Source: DATBDE01 sp036270095
GTDB taxonomy: Bacteria > Actinomycetota > Thermoleophilia > Solirubrobacterales > Solirubrobacteraceae
Reading direction: 5' to 3'
Assembly: GCA_036270095.1 (NCBI GenBank)
Contig: DATBDE010000127.1
Span: 62,001 to 126,000, forward strand
Length of the DNA stretch: 64,000 nt
Part shown: in pieces, positions 43,104 to 52,820 of the stretch
How positions within the stretch are numbered: the first letter of the stretch is position 1
Layout of the letters: every line of letters starts with the position of its first letter
Notes under the pieces: model-generated
Told to the model about the DNA's origin: nothing
The model's database searches: none
The model's input: the letters and a program-made list of their open reading frames with translations, nothing else
Translations under genes and position numbers: made by a program

Positions 43104-44083
43104 TGCCCGAGCTGCGCGTCGACCCGCTCACCGGCGACAAGGTCATCGTTGCCGCCGAGCGCGCCTCGCGCCCCGGCGGCGGGTTCCGCGCCGAGCCGGC
43201 TCCGCCGGTCGACCCCGACACCGACCCGTTCGTCGAGGGCCACGAGGACCGCACGCCGCCCGAGGTCTACGCGCTGCGGCCCGGCGGCGGCGCGCCCGAC
43301 AGCCCGGCCTGGACCGTGCGCGTGGTGCCCAACCTGTACCCGGCGCTGGCTCCCGACGCGGCGCCGCCCCCCGCCGAGGCCAACCCTGACCTGTTCTCCG
43401 CCAGCCCGGCCGCGGGCGAGCACGAGGTCGTGATCAACGGCCCCGACCCCGTCTCCACCCTGCTCGAGCTCGCTCCCACCCAGCTCGCCACCGCGATGGA
43501 GGTCTGGCGCGAGCGCATGCGCGTCCACGCCGACGCCGCCTACGTGCACGTCATCGTCAACGAGCGCCGCGAGGCCGGCGCCTCGCTGCCCCACACCCAC
43601 GCCCAGGTCTACGCGCTCGGCTTCGTGCCCGCCGCGGTCGCCCGCGAGCGCGAGCGCTTCGGCGCTTACGCCACCCGCACGATGGGCTCGAACCTGCTCG
43701 GCGACCTCGTGCAGGAGGAGGTCAAGCGGCGCGAGCGGCTGATCGGGATCGACGACGAGGCGGTGCTGCTCGCCCCCTACGGCTCGCGCCTGCCCTACCA
43801 GGTCACGCTGGCGCCGCGGCGGCCGCGGCCCCGCTTCGAGGACGACGGTCCGACCGGCGCCGCCTTGCTGCACGACGCGCTCGGCCGGCTGGCGCGGAGG
43901 CTGGGCGCGAGCCCGCCGCTCAACCTGTGGGTGCGCACGGCGCCACGCGGCGCCGAGCACTATTGCTGGCGCATCGACGTCGTGCCCCGGCTCGTGCACC
44001 TGGCCGGGCTCGAGCTCGGCGCCGGCGTCGGGCTGAACATCGTCGCGCCCGAGCGAGCGGCGGCCGAGCTCCGCGACGCGTGA
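43103..44083 (+). CDS. GalT-like nucleotidyltransferase (HIT superfamily)
   Basis: A 326-residue relative of galactose-1-phosphate uridylyltransferase. The nucleophile motif is GASLPHTHAQVYA with His166 as the presumed nucleotidylated residue; VRVVPNLYPAL and INGPDP upstream and GAEHYCWRIDVVPRL downstream match the family. The two Cys of the GalT zinc site are not found, and no other Leloir gene is near, so an ADP- or UDP-transferase for a different sugar phosphate is possible. It is tightly packed between the GNAT and AEC permease genes with overlapping stops and starts. Confidence 0.8.
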   Translation: MPELRVDPLTGDKVIVAAERASRPGGGFRAEPAPPVDPDTDPFVEGHEDRTPPEVYALRPGGGAPDSPAWTVRVVPNLYPALAPDAAPPPAEANPDLFSASPAAGEHEVVINGPDPVSTLLELAPTQLATAMEVWRERMRVHADAAYVHVIVNERREAGASLPHTHAQVYALGFVPAAVARERERFGAYATRTMGSNLLGDLVQEEVKRRERLIGIDDEAVLLAPYGSRLPYQVTLAPRRPRPRFEDDGPTGAALLHDALGRLARRLGASPPLNLWVRTAPRGAEHYCWRIDVVPRLVHLAGLELGAGVGLNIVAPERAAAELRDA

Positions 44084-44997
44084 TCGCCGTCACGGCGACG
44101 ATCGTCGTCTCGCTCCTCGTCGGCGTGGGAGCGGAGCGGCGCTTCGCCGGGCGGGCCCAGGGCTGGGCGCGCACCGTGCTGACGGTGACGCTCTACGGGC
44201 TGCTGCCGTTCGTCGTGTTCTTCAACATCGCGCGGCTGCACGTGAGCCTCGACCTGGCGGCGGCGCTGGGCCTGGCCATCGTGACCGCCGCCATCGTCGC
44301 CCTGGTGGCCTGGTTCGTGTCCACGCGCGTGCTGCGGGTGGCGCGGCCGACGGCGGGGTCGGTGATGGTCTCCTCGATCCAGGGCAACACCGGCTACCTC
44401 GGGCTGCCCGTGACCTTCGCCGTGCTCGGCGCGGGCGCGCTGGGCAACGCAATCGCCTACGACACGATCATGTCCGCGGTCACGCTGCTGCTCGGCAGCG
44501 CGGCCATCGGCGCCGCGCTGGGCGAGCGGGCGGGAGAGGGCGGGCGGTCACGGCTGCGTTCGTTCGTGACCCGCAACCCGCCGCTGATCGCCGTCGTGCT
44601 CGGCCTGCTCGCCCCCAACGCCCTCGCCCCGCAAGCGCTCGTCGACGTCTCGCACGTGCTCGCGGTCGGGCTGGCCCCGCTCGGCTTCTTCGCCCTCGGC
44701 GCGATCCTCGCCGGCGAGGCCGAGCACGGCGTCCTGGGCCTCCCGCCGCGCATGACGGCGCCGATCGGCACCGCGGTCACGCTGAAGGTCCTCGTCACTC
44801 CGCTGCTGCTCCTGGCGATCACGGCGCCGCTCGTCGACCTCCCGCGCGCCTTCCTGCTGCAGGCCGCGATGCCCGGCGGCATCAACGGCCTGGTCATCGC
44901 CCACGCCTACGGTCTCGACCTGCGTACGAGCGCCGGCGCGATCGCGTGGGGCACCGCCATCGTCGTCGTGGCGGCGACGATCGGGGCGCTGCTCTAG
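44080..44997 (+). CDS. AEC-family (auxin efflux carrier-like) permease
   Basis: A 305-residue integral membrane protein with about ten hydrophobic segments in two inverted halves. The Asn-containing break of the AEC family is seen in SSIQGNTGYLGLPV, and the second half has AAMPGGINGLVIAHAYG. Bacterial AEC proteins carry organic acids such as malate or malonate; no adjacent gene indicates which. GTG 44080 overlaps the GalT-like stop. Its TAG lies in a CTAG shared with the nitroreductase gene. Confidence 0.85.
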   Translation: MIAVTATIVVSLLVGVGAERRFAGRAQGWARTVLTVTLYGLLPFVVFFNIARLHVSLDLAAALGLAIVTAAIVALVAWFVSTRVLRVARPTAGSVMVSSIQGNTGYLGLPVTFAVLGAGALGNAIAYDTIMSAVTLLLGSAAIGAALGERAGEGGRSRLRSFVTRNPPLIAVVLGLLAPNALAPQALVDVSHVLAVGLAPLGFFALGAILAGEAEHGVLGLPPRMTAPIGTAVTLKVLVTPLLLLAITAPLVDLPRAFLLQAAMPGGINGLVIAHAYGLDLRTSAGAIAWGTAIVVVAATIGALL

Positions 44998-45506
44998 TCG
45001 AGGTAGGTGGCGTAGGCCTCGACCGGGTCGCGGTCGGGCGGGCGCTGCTCCTGGCGCGGCGGCCCGAGGTGCAGCAGGCCGAGCACGCGCTCGTCGTCGC
45101 CGATGCCGAGGGCGGCGCGGCCCTCCGGCGTGCGCAGGACGCCGGGCGTGCGCCAGTAGCCGGCCAGCCCGCGCGCGTGGGCGCCGAGCAGGACCAGGTA
45201 GCTGGCGATCGCCGCGGCGGCGAAGTCCTCTTCGTCGGCGACCGGGTCGTCGCGGTCGCGCCGCTGTGAGGCCACGATCAGCGTCGGGGCGCGGTCCAGC
45301 TTGCCCGCGGCCTCGGGCCCGGCCGCCTCCTTGAGCCGCGCCAGCCCCGCCGGACCGAGCACGCGGAAGCGCCAGGGCTGGGTCAGGTGGTGGTTGGGCG
45401 CCCAGCGGGCCAGCTCGAGGAGCTCGTCCAGCGTGGCCCGGTCCACCGGCTCGGCGCCGTAGGCCTTGTGCGTGCGCCGCGTATGGATGGCATCGACGAC
45501 GTCCAT
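44994..45506 (-). CDS. Nitroreductase-family flavoprotein
   Basis: A 170-residue FMN reductase of the compact nitroreductase type. The N-terminal DAIHTRRTHKAYGAEPV and ELARWAPNHHLTQPWRFRVL carry the FMN phosphate and substrate contacts; the C-terminal GLLHLGPPRQEQ with its Arg is the end of the FMN site. It could reduce nitro- or quinone-type compounds or act in a specific pathway. It is divergent from dtd, 27 bp away. Confidence 0.82.
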   Translation of the reverse strand: MDVVDAIHTRRTHKAYGAEPVDRATLDELLELARWAPNHHLTQPWRFRVLGPAGLARLKEAAGPEAAGKLDRAPTLIVASQRRDRDDPVADEEDFAAAAIASYLVLLGAHARGLAGYWRTPGVLRTPEGRAALGIGDDERVLGLLHLGPPRQEQRPPDRDPVEAYATYLD

Positions 45507-45533
45507 TCGGCGCTCGACGGTAGCGTCCGCCCG

Positions 45534-45953
45534 GTGCGCGCCCTGGTGCAGCGGGTCACGCGGGCCTCGGTCGCGATCGACGGCACGGAGGTCGCCGCGA
45601 TCGGCCCCGGCCTGCTCGTGCTGCTCGGCGTCACCCACGACGACGACGAGACGGTCGCCGACCGGCTGGCCGACAAGGTGCGGGCGCTGCGCGTCTTCGA
45701 CGACGCCGCGGGCCGCATGAACGAGCCGCTGGGCGACCGCGAGGTCCTCTGCGTCAGCCAGTTCACCCTCTACGGCGACGCCCACAAGGGCAACCGGCCC
45801 TCGTTCGTGGCCGCCGCGCGGCCGGCCCAGGCCGAGCCGCTGTACGTGCGCTTTGCCGCCCGACTCGGCGCGCAGACCGGCCGTTTCGGGGCCCGGATGG
45901 CTGTCGAATTGGTAAACGATGGGCCGGTGACACTGCTGCTCGACGGCCGATAG
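45534..45953 (+). CDS. dtd: D-aminoacyl-tRNA deacylase
   Basis: A 139-residue DTD that hydrolyses D-amino acids from mis-charged tRNA. Diagnostic motifs are MRALVQRVTRASVAIDG at the N-terminus, the active-site SQFTLYGDAHKGNRPSF and the GPVT motif in VELVNDGPVTLLLD, with the cross-subunit Gly-cisPro. GTG 45534 gives the canonical N-terminus. Confidence 0.92.
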   Translation: MRALVQRVTRASVAIDGTEVAAIGPGLLVLLGVTHDDDETVADRLADKVRALRVFDDAAGRMNEPLGDREVLCVSQFTLYGDAHKGNRPSFVAAARPAQAEPLYVRFAARLGAQTGRFGARMAVELVNDGPVTLLLDGR

Positions 45954-45969
45954 GGCACAATGCCGCGCC

Positions 45970-46614
45970 GTGCCGCCCGAGGATCGCTTCGTCACCCGCT
46001 TCGCCGCCGAACCCCCGCAGGAGCTCCTGCCCTACGGCCGCTGGGCCGATCGCCTGGGCGAGGAGTTCCTCGCCGCGTGCCTGCGCGTCGACACCGAGGG
46101 CGTCGAGCTGGGCGACCCCGGCGAGGTCCAGTTCTACCCCGACCGCACCTGGGACGGTCGCACCTACGTGCCCGCCACGGTGGACACCGCCGGCGGCTAC
46201 CAGCTCTTCGGCTACGTGTCCTTCGTCCCCGCCGACGAGGACGGGGACCCGAGCGACTTCGAGGCCATCGCCGACTTCACCGACGAGACCGCGGCCCGCA
46301 ACCCGGACTGGAAGCTCGACCTCTGCGACGAGGTCGTGGGCATCTGGCGCGGCGAGGAGGGCCGCGAGGCGGCCATGACCCTGGTCTGGGGCACGCCGGT
46401 GGGCAGCACGCGCGGCGCCATCGTCACCGCCGAGCTGGCCGACCTGGCCGTCGACCAGTGCATCCTCATCGAGGACCGGTTCACCCTGCTCGCGCCCGAC
46501 GACTACCGCAACGACACCCTCGTGGTGAAGCTGTGGAACCGCCGCGGCGAGGAGGTCGCGTCCGAGTCGCTCTATGAGGACGACGGCGAGGACGACGCGG
46601 CCGAGGGGGAGTAG
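45970..46614 (+). CDS. Hypothetical acidic protein, 214 aa
   Basis: A 214-residue soluble, strongly acidic protein with no signal peptide or membrane segment. The middle is a beta-rich domain (TYVPATVDTAGGYQLFGYVSFVPADEDG), the end an Asp/Glu tail (YEDDGEDDAAEGE). It is not a recognised family. GTG 45970 lies 16 bases after dtd. Its last 43 bases overlap the end of the convergent peptide ABC ATPase gene. Confidence 0.6.
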   Translation: MPPEDRFVTRFAAEPPQELLPYGRWADRLGEEFLAACLRVDTEGVELGDPGEVQFYPDRTWDGRTYVPATVDTAGGYQLFGYVSFVPADEDGDPSDFEAIADFTDETAARNPDWKLDLCDEVVGIWRGEEGREAAMTLVWGTPVGSTRGAIVTAELADLAVDQCILIEDRFTLLAPDDYRNDTLVVKLWNRRGEEVASESLYEDDGEDDAAEGE

Positions 46615-47632
46615 GTCTCCGCAATCGCGGGGATCCGGTCCGCCGCCTCGGCGTCCGTCAGCGGGTAGTGGCAGGCGGCCAGGCCGCCGCCGGTCTTGGG
46701 CTCGAGCGCCGGCGACTCGGTCCAGCAGCGCTCCTGCGCCTTCGGGCAGCGGGTGTGGAACCGGCACGCCGGCGGCGGGTTCGTCGGGCTGGGCACGTCG
46801 CCGCTGAGGATCTGGCGGCTCCTGGAGCGCGCCTCGTGCGGGTCGGCCACTGGGACGGCGGACAGCAGCGCGCCGGTGTACGGATGGCGCGGATGGCTGT
46901 AGAGCGTCTCGTTGTCGGCCACCTCGACCATCGTCCCCAGGTACATCACCCCGACCCGATCGCACATGTGGCGCACGACCGAGAGGTCGTGGGCGATGAA
47001 GACGATGGTCAGCCCGAGCTCGCGCTGCAGCTCGGAGAGCAGGTTGAGGATCTGGGCCTGGATGGAGACGTCCAGGGCCGAAACCGGCTCGTCGGCCACG
47101 ATCAGCTTGGGCCTGAGGGCGAGCGCGCGGGCCACGCCGATGCGCTGGCGCTGGCCGCCGGAGAACTCGTGCGGGAAGCGGTTGTAGTGCTCCGGGTTGA
47201 GCCCGACCTGCTCCATGAGCTCCTGGACCTTCTTGCGCCGCGACTTGTCGTTGCGGTCGATCGCGTGGATGACGAACGGGTCGCCGATGATCGCGCCGAC
47301 GGTCTTGCGCGGGTTCAGCGACGAGTACGGGTCCTGGAAGATCATCTGCATCTCGCGCCGCAGCTGCTTGAGCTTGCCGCCGCCGACGTAGCCGATCTCC
47401 TCGTCCTCGAACTTGATCGACCCGCTGGTGGGCGTGAGCAGCCGCAGCAGCAGCTTGGCCGTGGTGCTCTTGCCGCAGCCGGTCTCGCCCACGATGCCGA
47501 GGGTCTCGCCCTTGCGCACGTCGAACGAGATCCCGTCCACGGCGCGCACGGCGCCGACCTTCTTCTGGAAGACGATCCCCTGGGTGATGGGGAAGTGCTT
47601 GACGAGGTCGCGGACCTCGACCAGGTTCTCGC

Positions 47633-47636
<4 letters not shown>
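46572..47636 (-). CDS. oppF: Oligopeptide/dipeptide ABC importer ATPase (OppF/DppF type)
   Basis: A 354-residue ATPase: Walker A GIVGETGCGKSTTAKLLL (~48), Q-loop MIFQDPYSSLNPRKTV, signature FSGGQRQRIGVARALA (~158), Walker B LIVADEPVSALDVS and the C-terminal oligopeptide-family extension with four Cys (ACRFHTRCPKAQERC and LAACHYPL), which hold an iron-sulfur or metal centre in OppD/F proteins. It is the last gene of the leftward import operon; its GTG overlaps the end of the OppD-type gene. A low-complexity Ser/Pro tail overlaps the neighbouring convergent gene by 43 bp. Confidence 0.92.
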
Positions 47637-48678
<1,042 letters not shown>

Positions 48679-48682
<4 letters not shown>

Positions 48683-49647
48683 GTGTAGCGCACCCGTGGG
48701 TCGATGAACGCGTAGGCGATGTCCACGAGCAGGTTGAGCACGACGATGAACAAGGCGCCGAACAGCACCACGCCCTCGATCGTCGGCAGGTCGGAGTTCA
48801 CGATCGCGTTGTAGGACATGCGCCCGATGCCGGGGATGTTGAACACGGTCTCGGTGAGGATCGCGTTGCCCGCCAGCAGCAGGCCGAGGTCGAGCCCCAG
48901 CGCGCTCACCACCGGCGTGATCGCCGAGCGCAGCCCGTGGCGCAGGATGACCTTCCGCTCGGAGAGGCCCTTGGCACGGGCCGTGCGGATGTAATCCTCC
49001 GACATCGTCTCGATCAGGTTGCCGCGCACCAGCCGCGCGTAGACGGCTGCGAACGCGGCGGCGAGCACCAGCCAAGGCAGGATCAGCGCCGTGAACCAGT
49101 GCCACGGGTTATCGGTTATCGGCGTGTAGCTGCCCGCGCCGGGCAAGATGGGGATCTTCCCGATGTCGTCCGCGAAAAGGTACAGGGCGACCAGCCCGAG
49201 CCAGAACACGGGTGCCGAGATCGCGACCAGGGACAAGCCCATGGCCGTGCGGTCGAGCAACGATCGTCGTCGTATCGCCGAGATGATCCCGACGGATATC
49301 CCGACGAACAGCCACACGATGCACGCCCCGAGCGACAACGAGATCGTGGCCGGCAGGCGCTTGAAGATCTGGTCCAGGACGTCGGTGTCGTTCTGGAAGC
49401 TGTGCCCGAAGTCGAGCTTGGTGATCAGGTTGGAGATGTACAGCCCGTACTGCGTCGTCACGGGTTGGTCGAGCTTGTACCGGTGACGGATCTCCTCGAC
49501 CAGCCGCGGGTTGGGCGAGCGGCCCGCGCGCAGCCGCGCCGGGTCGGCCCCGGACGGCAGCACGGAGAAGATCAGGAAGGTGATCGTCACCACGGCGAAG
49601 ACGAGGACGACCACCCACAGGAGTCGGCGAACGATGTAGCGGCCCAT
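48679..49647 (-). CDS. oppB: Oligopeptide/dipeptide ABC importer permease (OppB/DppB type)
   Basis: A 322-residue permease with six helices. The N-terminal RYIVRRLLWVVVLVFAVVTITFLIFSVLPSGADP and the cytoplasmic EAA loop (YIRTARAKGLSERKVILRHGLRSAITPV) are characteristic of the B-type subunit, and it ends with the usual DPRVRYT. It is preceded by a perfect 12-bp hairpin that separates it from the binding-protein gene. Confidence 0.92.
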
Positions 49648-49667
49648 AGCTTGTGTCGTTAGGAGGT

Positions 49668-49694
49668 GGGCCCGCCGCCAGTGGCGGCGGGCCC
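49668..49694 (-). promoter_or_regulatory. Intercistronic 12-bp hairpin between binding-protein and permease genes
   Basis: GGGCCCGCCGCC and GGCGGCGGGCCC form a perfect 12-bp stem with a three-base loop, located 20 bases after the binding-protein stop and 20 bases before the OppB-type start. No T-tract follows on the transcribed strand. Such hairpins protect the upstream mRNA or partly stop transcription, which would make the binding protein more abundant than the permeases; inferred by analogy with other ABC import operons. Confidence 0.7.
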
Positions 49695-49714
49695 TGGATT
49701 CCCTTCCCTTTCGC

Positions 49715-51490
49715 CTACTTGATCGACGTGAAGTTCAGGTCGACCGTCGCGTTGAACGAGCTACCCACCGCCGCGACGTTCTTCGAGACGATGTTCGGCT
49801 GCTTGTCCCAGACCCACGGCACGTTCGGGGCCAGCATGGTGATCTTCTGATCCGCCTGGGCGAACAGCTTCGCCCGCGCGTCCCGGCCCACCGTCACCTT
49901 CGCCTGGTCGAGCAGCTTGTTGACCGTCGGGTCGTTCATCTGCGGCCAGTTCGAGTTGTTCTCCTGGAGGATGTTCGCGCCGTTGAACGTCGGGTCCAGG
50001 AGCGTCTGGGAATCGAAGAAGTCCTTGAACCACCCGGTGTTCGGGCAGAACGCAACCGCCGCCTTGGGCACGTTGCAGAACTTCGTGTACATGGTCGAGT
50101 GCGGGACCTGGCGGAAGTTCACGCTGAACCCCATGTCCTGTAGCTGCGACGCAGCGACCTCGGCCGCGCGGCCACCGACGCCGGAGTCGTCGCCAACCAC
50201 GAGGATCTTGGCGTTGCCCTCGTACTTGCCGCTGGACATCCCGGCGGCCTTGAAGTATTTGGCCATGACCGTCTTGTCCCCGGTCGGGTGCTGCAGCCAG
50301 TCCGCGCCCGCGGGCGGGTTCTGGCCGCCGGCCTCATCGAAGCCGGGCAGTCCGGGCGGGATCTGGTGCTGCATGATCGGCCCGATCACCGCACCGCCGC
50401 GCGTCAGGCGCAGGGCGTTGCGGTCCATGCCGGCGATGACCGCCTTGCGGATGTTGATGTCGTTGAACGGCGGGACCTTGAAGTTGAAGGACATGAAGCG
50501 TCCGCCGCCCGAGTCGATGAGCAGCAGCTGGTCCTTCTTCGAGGTCGCGACCTGCTTCAGGATCGCCGGCGGCGGCGTGAAGTCCCCATTGACGAGGCTC
50601 TGGCCGTCCACGATCTGCCGCGAGCCGACGTCCGGGTCCACGCCTTCCTTGACGTTGATCTTGTCGACGTAGGCGGGCCGGTAGTCGGTCTTCGGATCCC
50701 AGTTCGGGTTCCGGACGAGCGTGATGTTCTTCATCGGCTCGTAGCCGGTCAGCTTGCCCGTCTTGTCGTTCGTGATCATGTACGGGCCGGTGGAGACGAT
50801 GTGGTTCCCGTAGGTGGACGGGTTCTGCTGGTCCATCGGCTTTGCGTACTCCGGCGGCACCGGCGTCGACAGCGGCAGGCCGAGGGCCTCGGCCACGGCC
50901 GTCCCGGTGGACTTCGTCAGCTTGAACACGATCGTGTGGTCGTCGGGCGTGACGATGCCGTCGATCGGCTCGCCGTCGGCCTTCTTCGCGGCCTGGTCGG
51001 CACCTTCGACGTTGCCGAAGTAGGCGGACGCATAGCCGTTGGCGACGTTCTTGTTGAAGCCGCGCTCGATGGCGTACTTGACGTCCTTGGACGTCACCTC
51101 ACGATTGACCGGGGGCCCGAACTTGATGCCGGACTTCATGTGCACCGTGACGGTCTTGCCGTCCTTGGAGACCTGGGCCGGCCCCGACGCGACGTCGGGT
51201 GACGGGATGCCCTTGTCCTGCGGCTTGTAGGAGTACAGCGGGCGGCAGTACGTGTACTCGATCTGGTAGCTGAACTGGTAGTAGGCCGCGCCGCAGTCGA
51301 TGTAGTCGACGTCGGCGTTGGCCAGGACCGTGAGCGTGCCGCCCTTCTTGGCGCCCGAAGGCGCGGCGGTCTTGGCGTTGCTGCCACTGCTGCTGCTGCC
51401 GCCACCACAGGCGGCAACGAGTACGGCGGTCAGGCCGCCGGCGCACAGCACCAGAAGGATCCGCAGGGCGGACCGGTGCATGAGCATCAT
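49715..51490 (-). CDS. oppA: Oligopeptide-type ABC solute-binding lipoprotein
   Basis: A 591-residue family 5 solute-binding protein. The signal peptide ends in a lipobox (LVAAC, followed by Gly/Ser linker), so it is a membrane-anchored lipoprotein. The mature part has the family's start (GGTLTVLANADVDYIDCG), YTYCRPLYSYKPQDK, VTSKDVKYAIERGF and the C-terminal PNVPWVWDKQPNIVSKNV. Four Cys in the mature part could form disulfides. ATG 51490 has GAGG six bases upstream; ATG 51481 is also possible. The ligand could be peptide, nickel or another family 5 substrate. The operon order C-permease, binding protein, B-permease, D, F is unusual. Confidence 0.9.
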   Translation of the reverse strand: MMLMHRSALRILLVLCAGGLTAVLVAACGGGSSSSGSNAKTAAPSGAKKGGTLTVLANADVDYIDCGAAYYQFSYQIEYTYCRPLYSYKPQDKGIPSPDVASGPAQVSKDGKTVTVHMKSGIKFGPPVNREVTSKDVKYAIERGFNKNVANGYASAYFGNVEGADQAAKKADGEPIDGIVTPDDHTIVFKLTKSTGTAVAEALGLPLSTPVPPEYAKPMDQQNPSTYGNHIVSTGPYMITNDKTGKLTGYEPMKNITLVRNPNWDPKTDYRPAYVDKINVKEGVDPDVGSRQIVDGQSLVNGDFTPPPAILKQVATSKKDQLLLIDSGGGRFMSFNFKVPPFNDINIRKAVIAGMDRNALRLTRGGAVIGPIMQHQIPPGLPGFDEAGGQNPPAGADWLQHPTGDKTVMAKYFKAAGMSSGKYEGNAKILVVGDDSGVGGRAAEVAASQLQDMGFSVNFRQVPHSTMYTKFCNVPKAAVAFCPNTGWFKDFFDSQTLLDPTFNGANILQENNSNWPQMNDPTVNKLLDQAKVTVGRDARAKLFAQADQKITMLAPNVPWVWDKQPNIVSKNVAAVGSSFNATVDLNFTSIK

Positions 51491-51525
51491 TCCTTTCCTC
51501 GTTGGACGTACCAAGGGACCTCCTC

Positions 51526-52506
51526 CTATCTGCGTGAGCGGGGGTTCAGCGCATCCGAAAACCCGTCACCGAGCAGGTTGAACGCGAGCACGGTGATGAG
51601 CAGCGCCAGCCCCGGGAAGACCATGTACCACCAGGCGGTGTCGAACTGGCTCGAGGCGTCCTGGATCATCTTTCCCCAGCTCGACGTCGGCGGCTGGATG
51701 CCGACGCCGAGGAAGGACAGGGCAGCCTCGAAGAGGATGTTCGTGGGGATGAAGATCGTCGTGTAGACGATGATCGGCGCCACGAGGTTGGGCAGGATCT
51801 CGCGGAACATGATCCGCGGGTGCGAGGACCCGAGCGAGCGCGACGCTTCGACGAACTCCCTCTCGCGCAGGGTCAGAACCTGCCCGCGGATGATCCGGGC
51901 GATGTAGACCCAGGTGGAGAAGACGATGACGAAGATCACCGTCCCCACGCCGGGCTTGATCAGGCCGCCCAAGCAGCCGTTGCCGAACGAGCACGCCGCG
52001 CCGATGCCCAGCCCGAGCAGCAGGTACGGGAAGGCGAGGATCACGTCGAAGCTGCGCGAGAGGAGGGTGTCGACCCAGCCGCGGAAGTAGCCGGCGATGA
52101 TTCCGAAGGTGACCCCGAGGAACATCGAGATCGCGGTGGCCACGAAGGCGACCAGCAGGGACACGCGCGCGCCGTAGACCACGCGGCTGAACACGTCGCG
52201 CCCGAGGTCGTCGACCCCGAAGTAGTAGTGCTTGGCGAAGTTCGGCCCGGTGGCGGTGCCGAACTCGTCCAGCGCCGAGGGGTTCCGCTGGTTGGGCGGG
52301 TGCGCGCCGAGGACCGAGACGATCAGCGGCGCGAAGATCGCGACGAGGATCAGCAGCACGATCACCACGGCTGAGGCCATGGCGACCCTGTCCGAGCGCA
52401 GCCGCCGCCAGAAGAGCTGGAGCGGCGACCGCGCAGCGATCTCGCCCCCCGCGGTGAGCGCAGCGGCAGCCTCGTCCTGAGCGATGTCGACGGTAGCCGT
52501 ACTCAT
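51526..52506 (-). CDS. oppC: Oligopeptide/dipeptide ABC importer permease (OppC/DppC type)
   Basis: A 326-residue permease with an N-terminal cytoplasmic tail and six helices. The C-type signature is visible: HYYFGVDDLGRDVFSRVVYGARVSL, the EAA loop (VEASRSLGSSHPRIMFREILPNLVAPI) and the FEAALSFLGVGIQPPTSSWGKM block. It is the first gene of the import operon, transcribed leftwards from the gap next to tRNA-Arg. Confidence 0.92.
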   Translation of the reverse strand: MSTATVDIAQDEAAAALTAGGEIAARSPLQLFWRRLRSDRVAMASAVVIVLLILVAIFAPLIVSVLGAHPPNQRNPSALDEFGTATGPNFAKHYYFGVDDLGRDVFSRVVYGARVSLLVAFVATAISMFLGVTFGIIAGYFRGWVDTLLSRSFDVILAFPYLLLGLGIGAACSFGNGCLGGLIKPGVGTVIFVIVFSTWVYIARIIRGQVLTLREREFVEASRSLGSSHPRIMFREILPNLVAPIIVYTTIFIPTNILFEAALSFLGVGIQPPTSSWGKMIQDASSQFDTAWWYMVFPGLALLITVLAFNLLGDGFSDALNPRSRR

Positions 52507-52620
52507 CGCCGCGTTTTCGGTTGTCCCTCCTCGCCGAGTTTTGCGAACCGTTCTTTACCCAGCGACGCCGGGCGGAATCATTGCTCATTGCGCATTAACC
52601 TCACGTGAGCAATCAATCTG

Positions 52621-52737
<117 letters not shown>

Positions 52738-52820
52738 GTACATCGCGGGCGGCGGTAGTCGGACTCGGGATAGCGCAAAACCGTCTCGGCCCTCGACGGC
52801 TGCGGGCCCGGAACGGGTTC

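Noticed and set aside
52581..52612. TTGCTCA/TGAGCAA inverted repeat upstream of tRNA-Arg as an operator
   Set aside because: Short 7-bp arms 18 bases apart with no other support; could be chance, so not listed as a feature.
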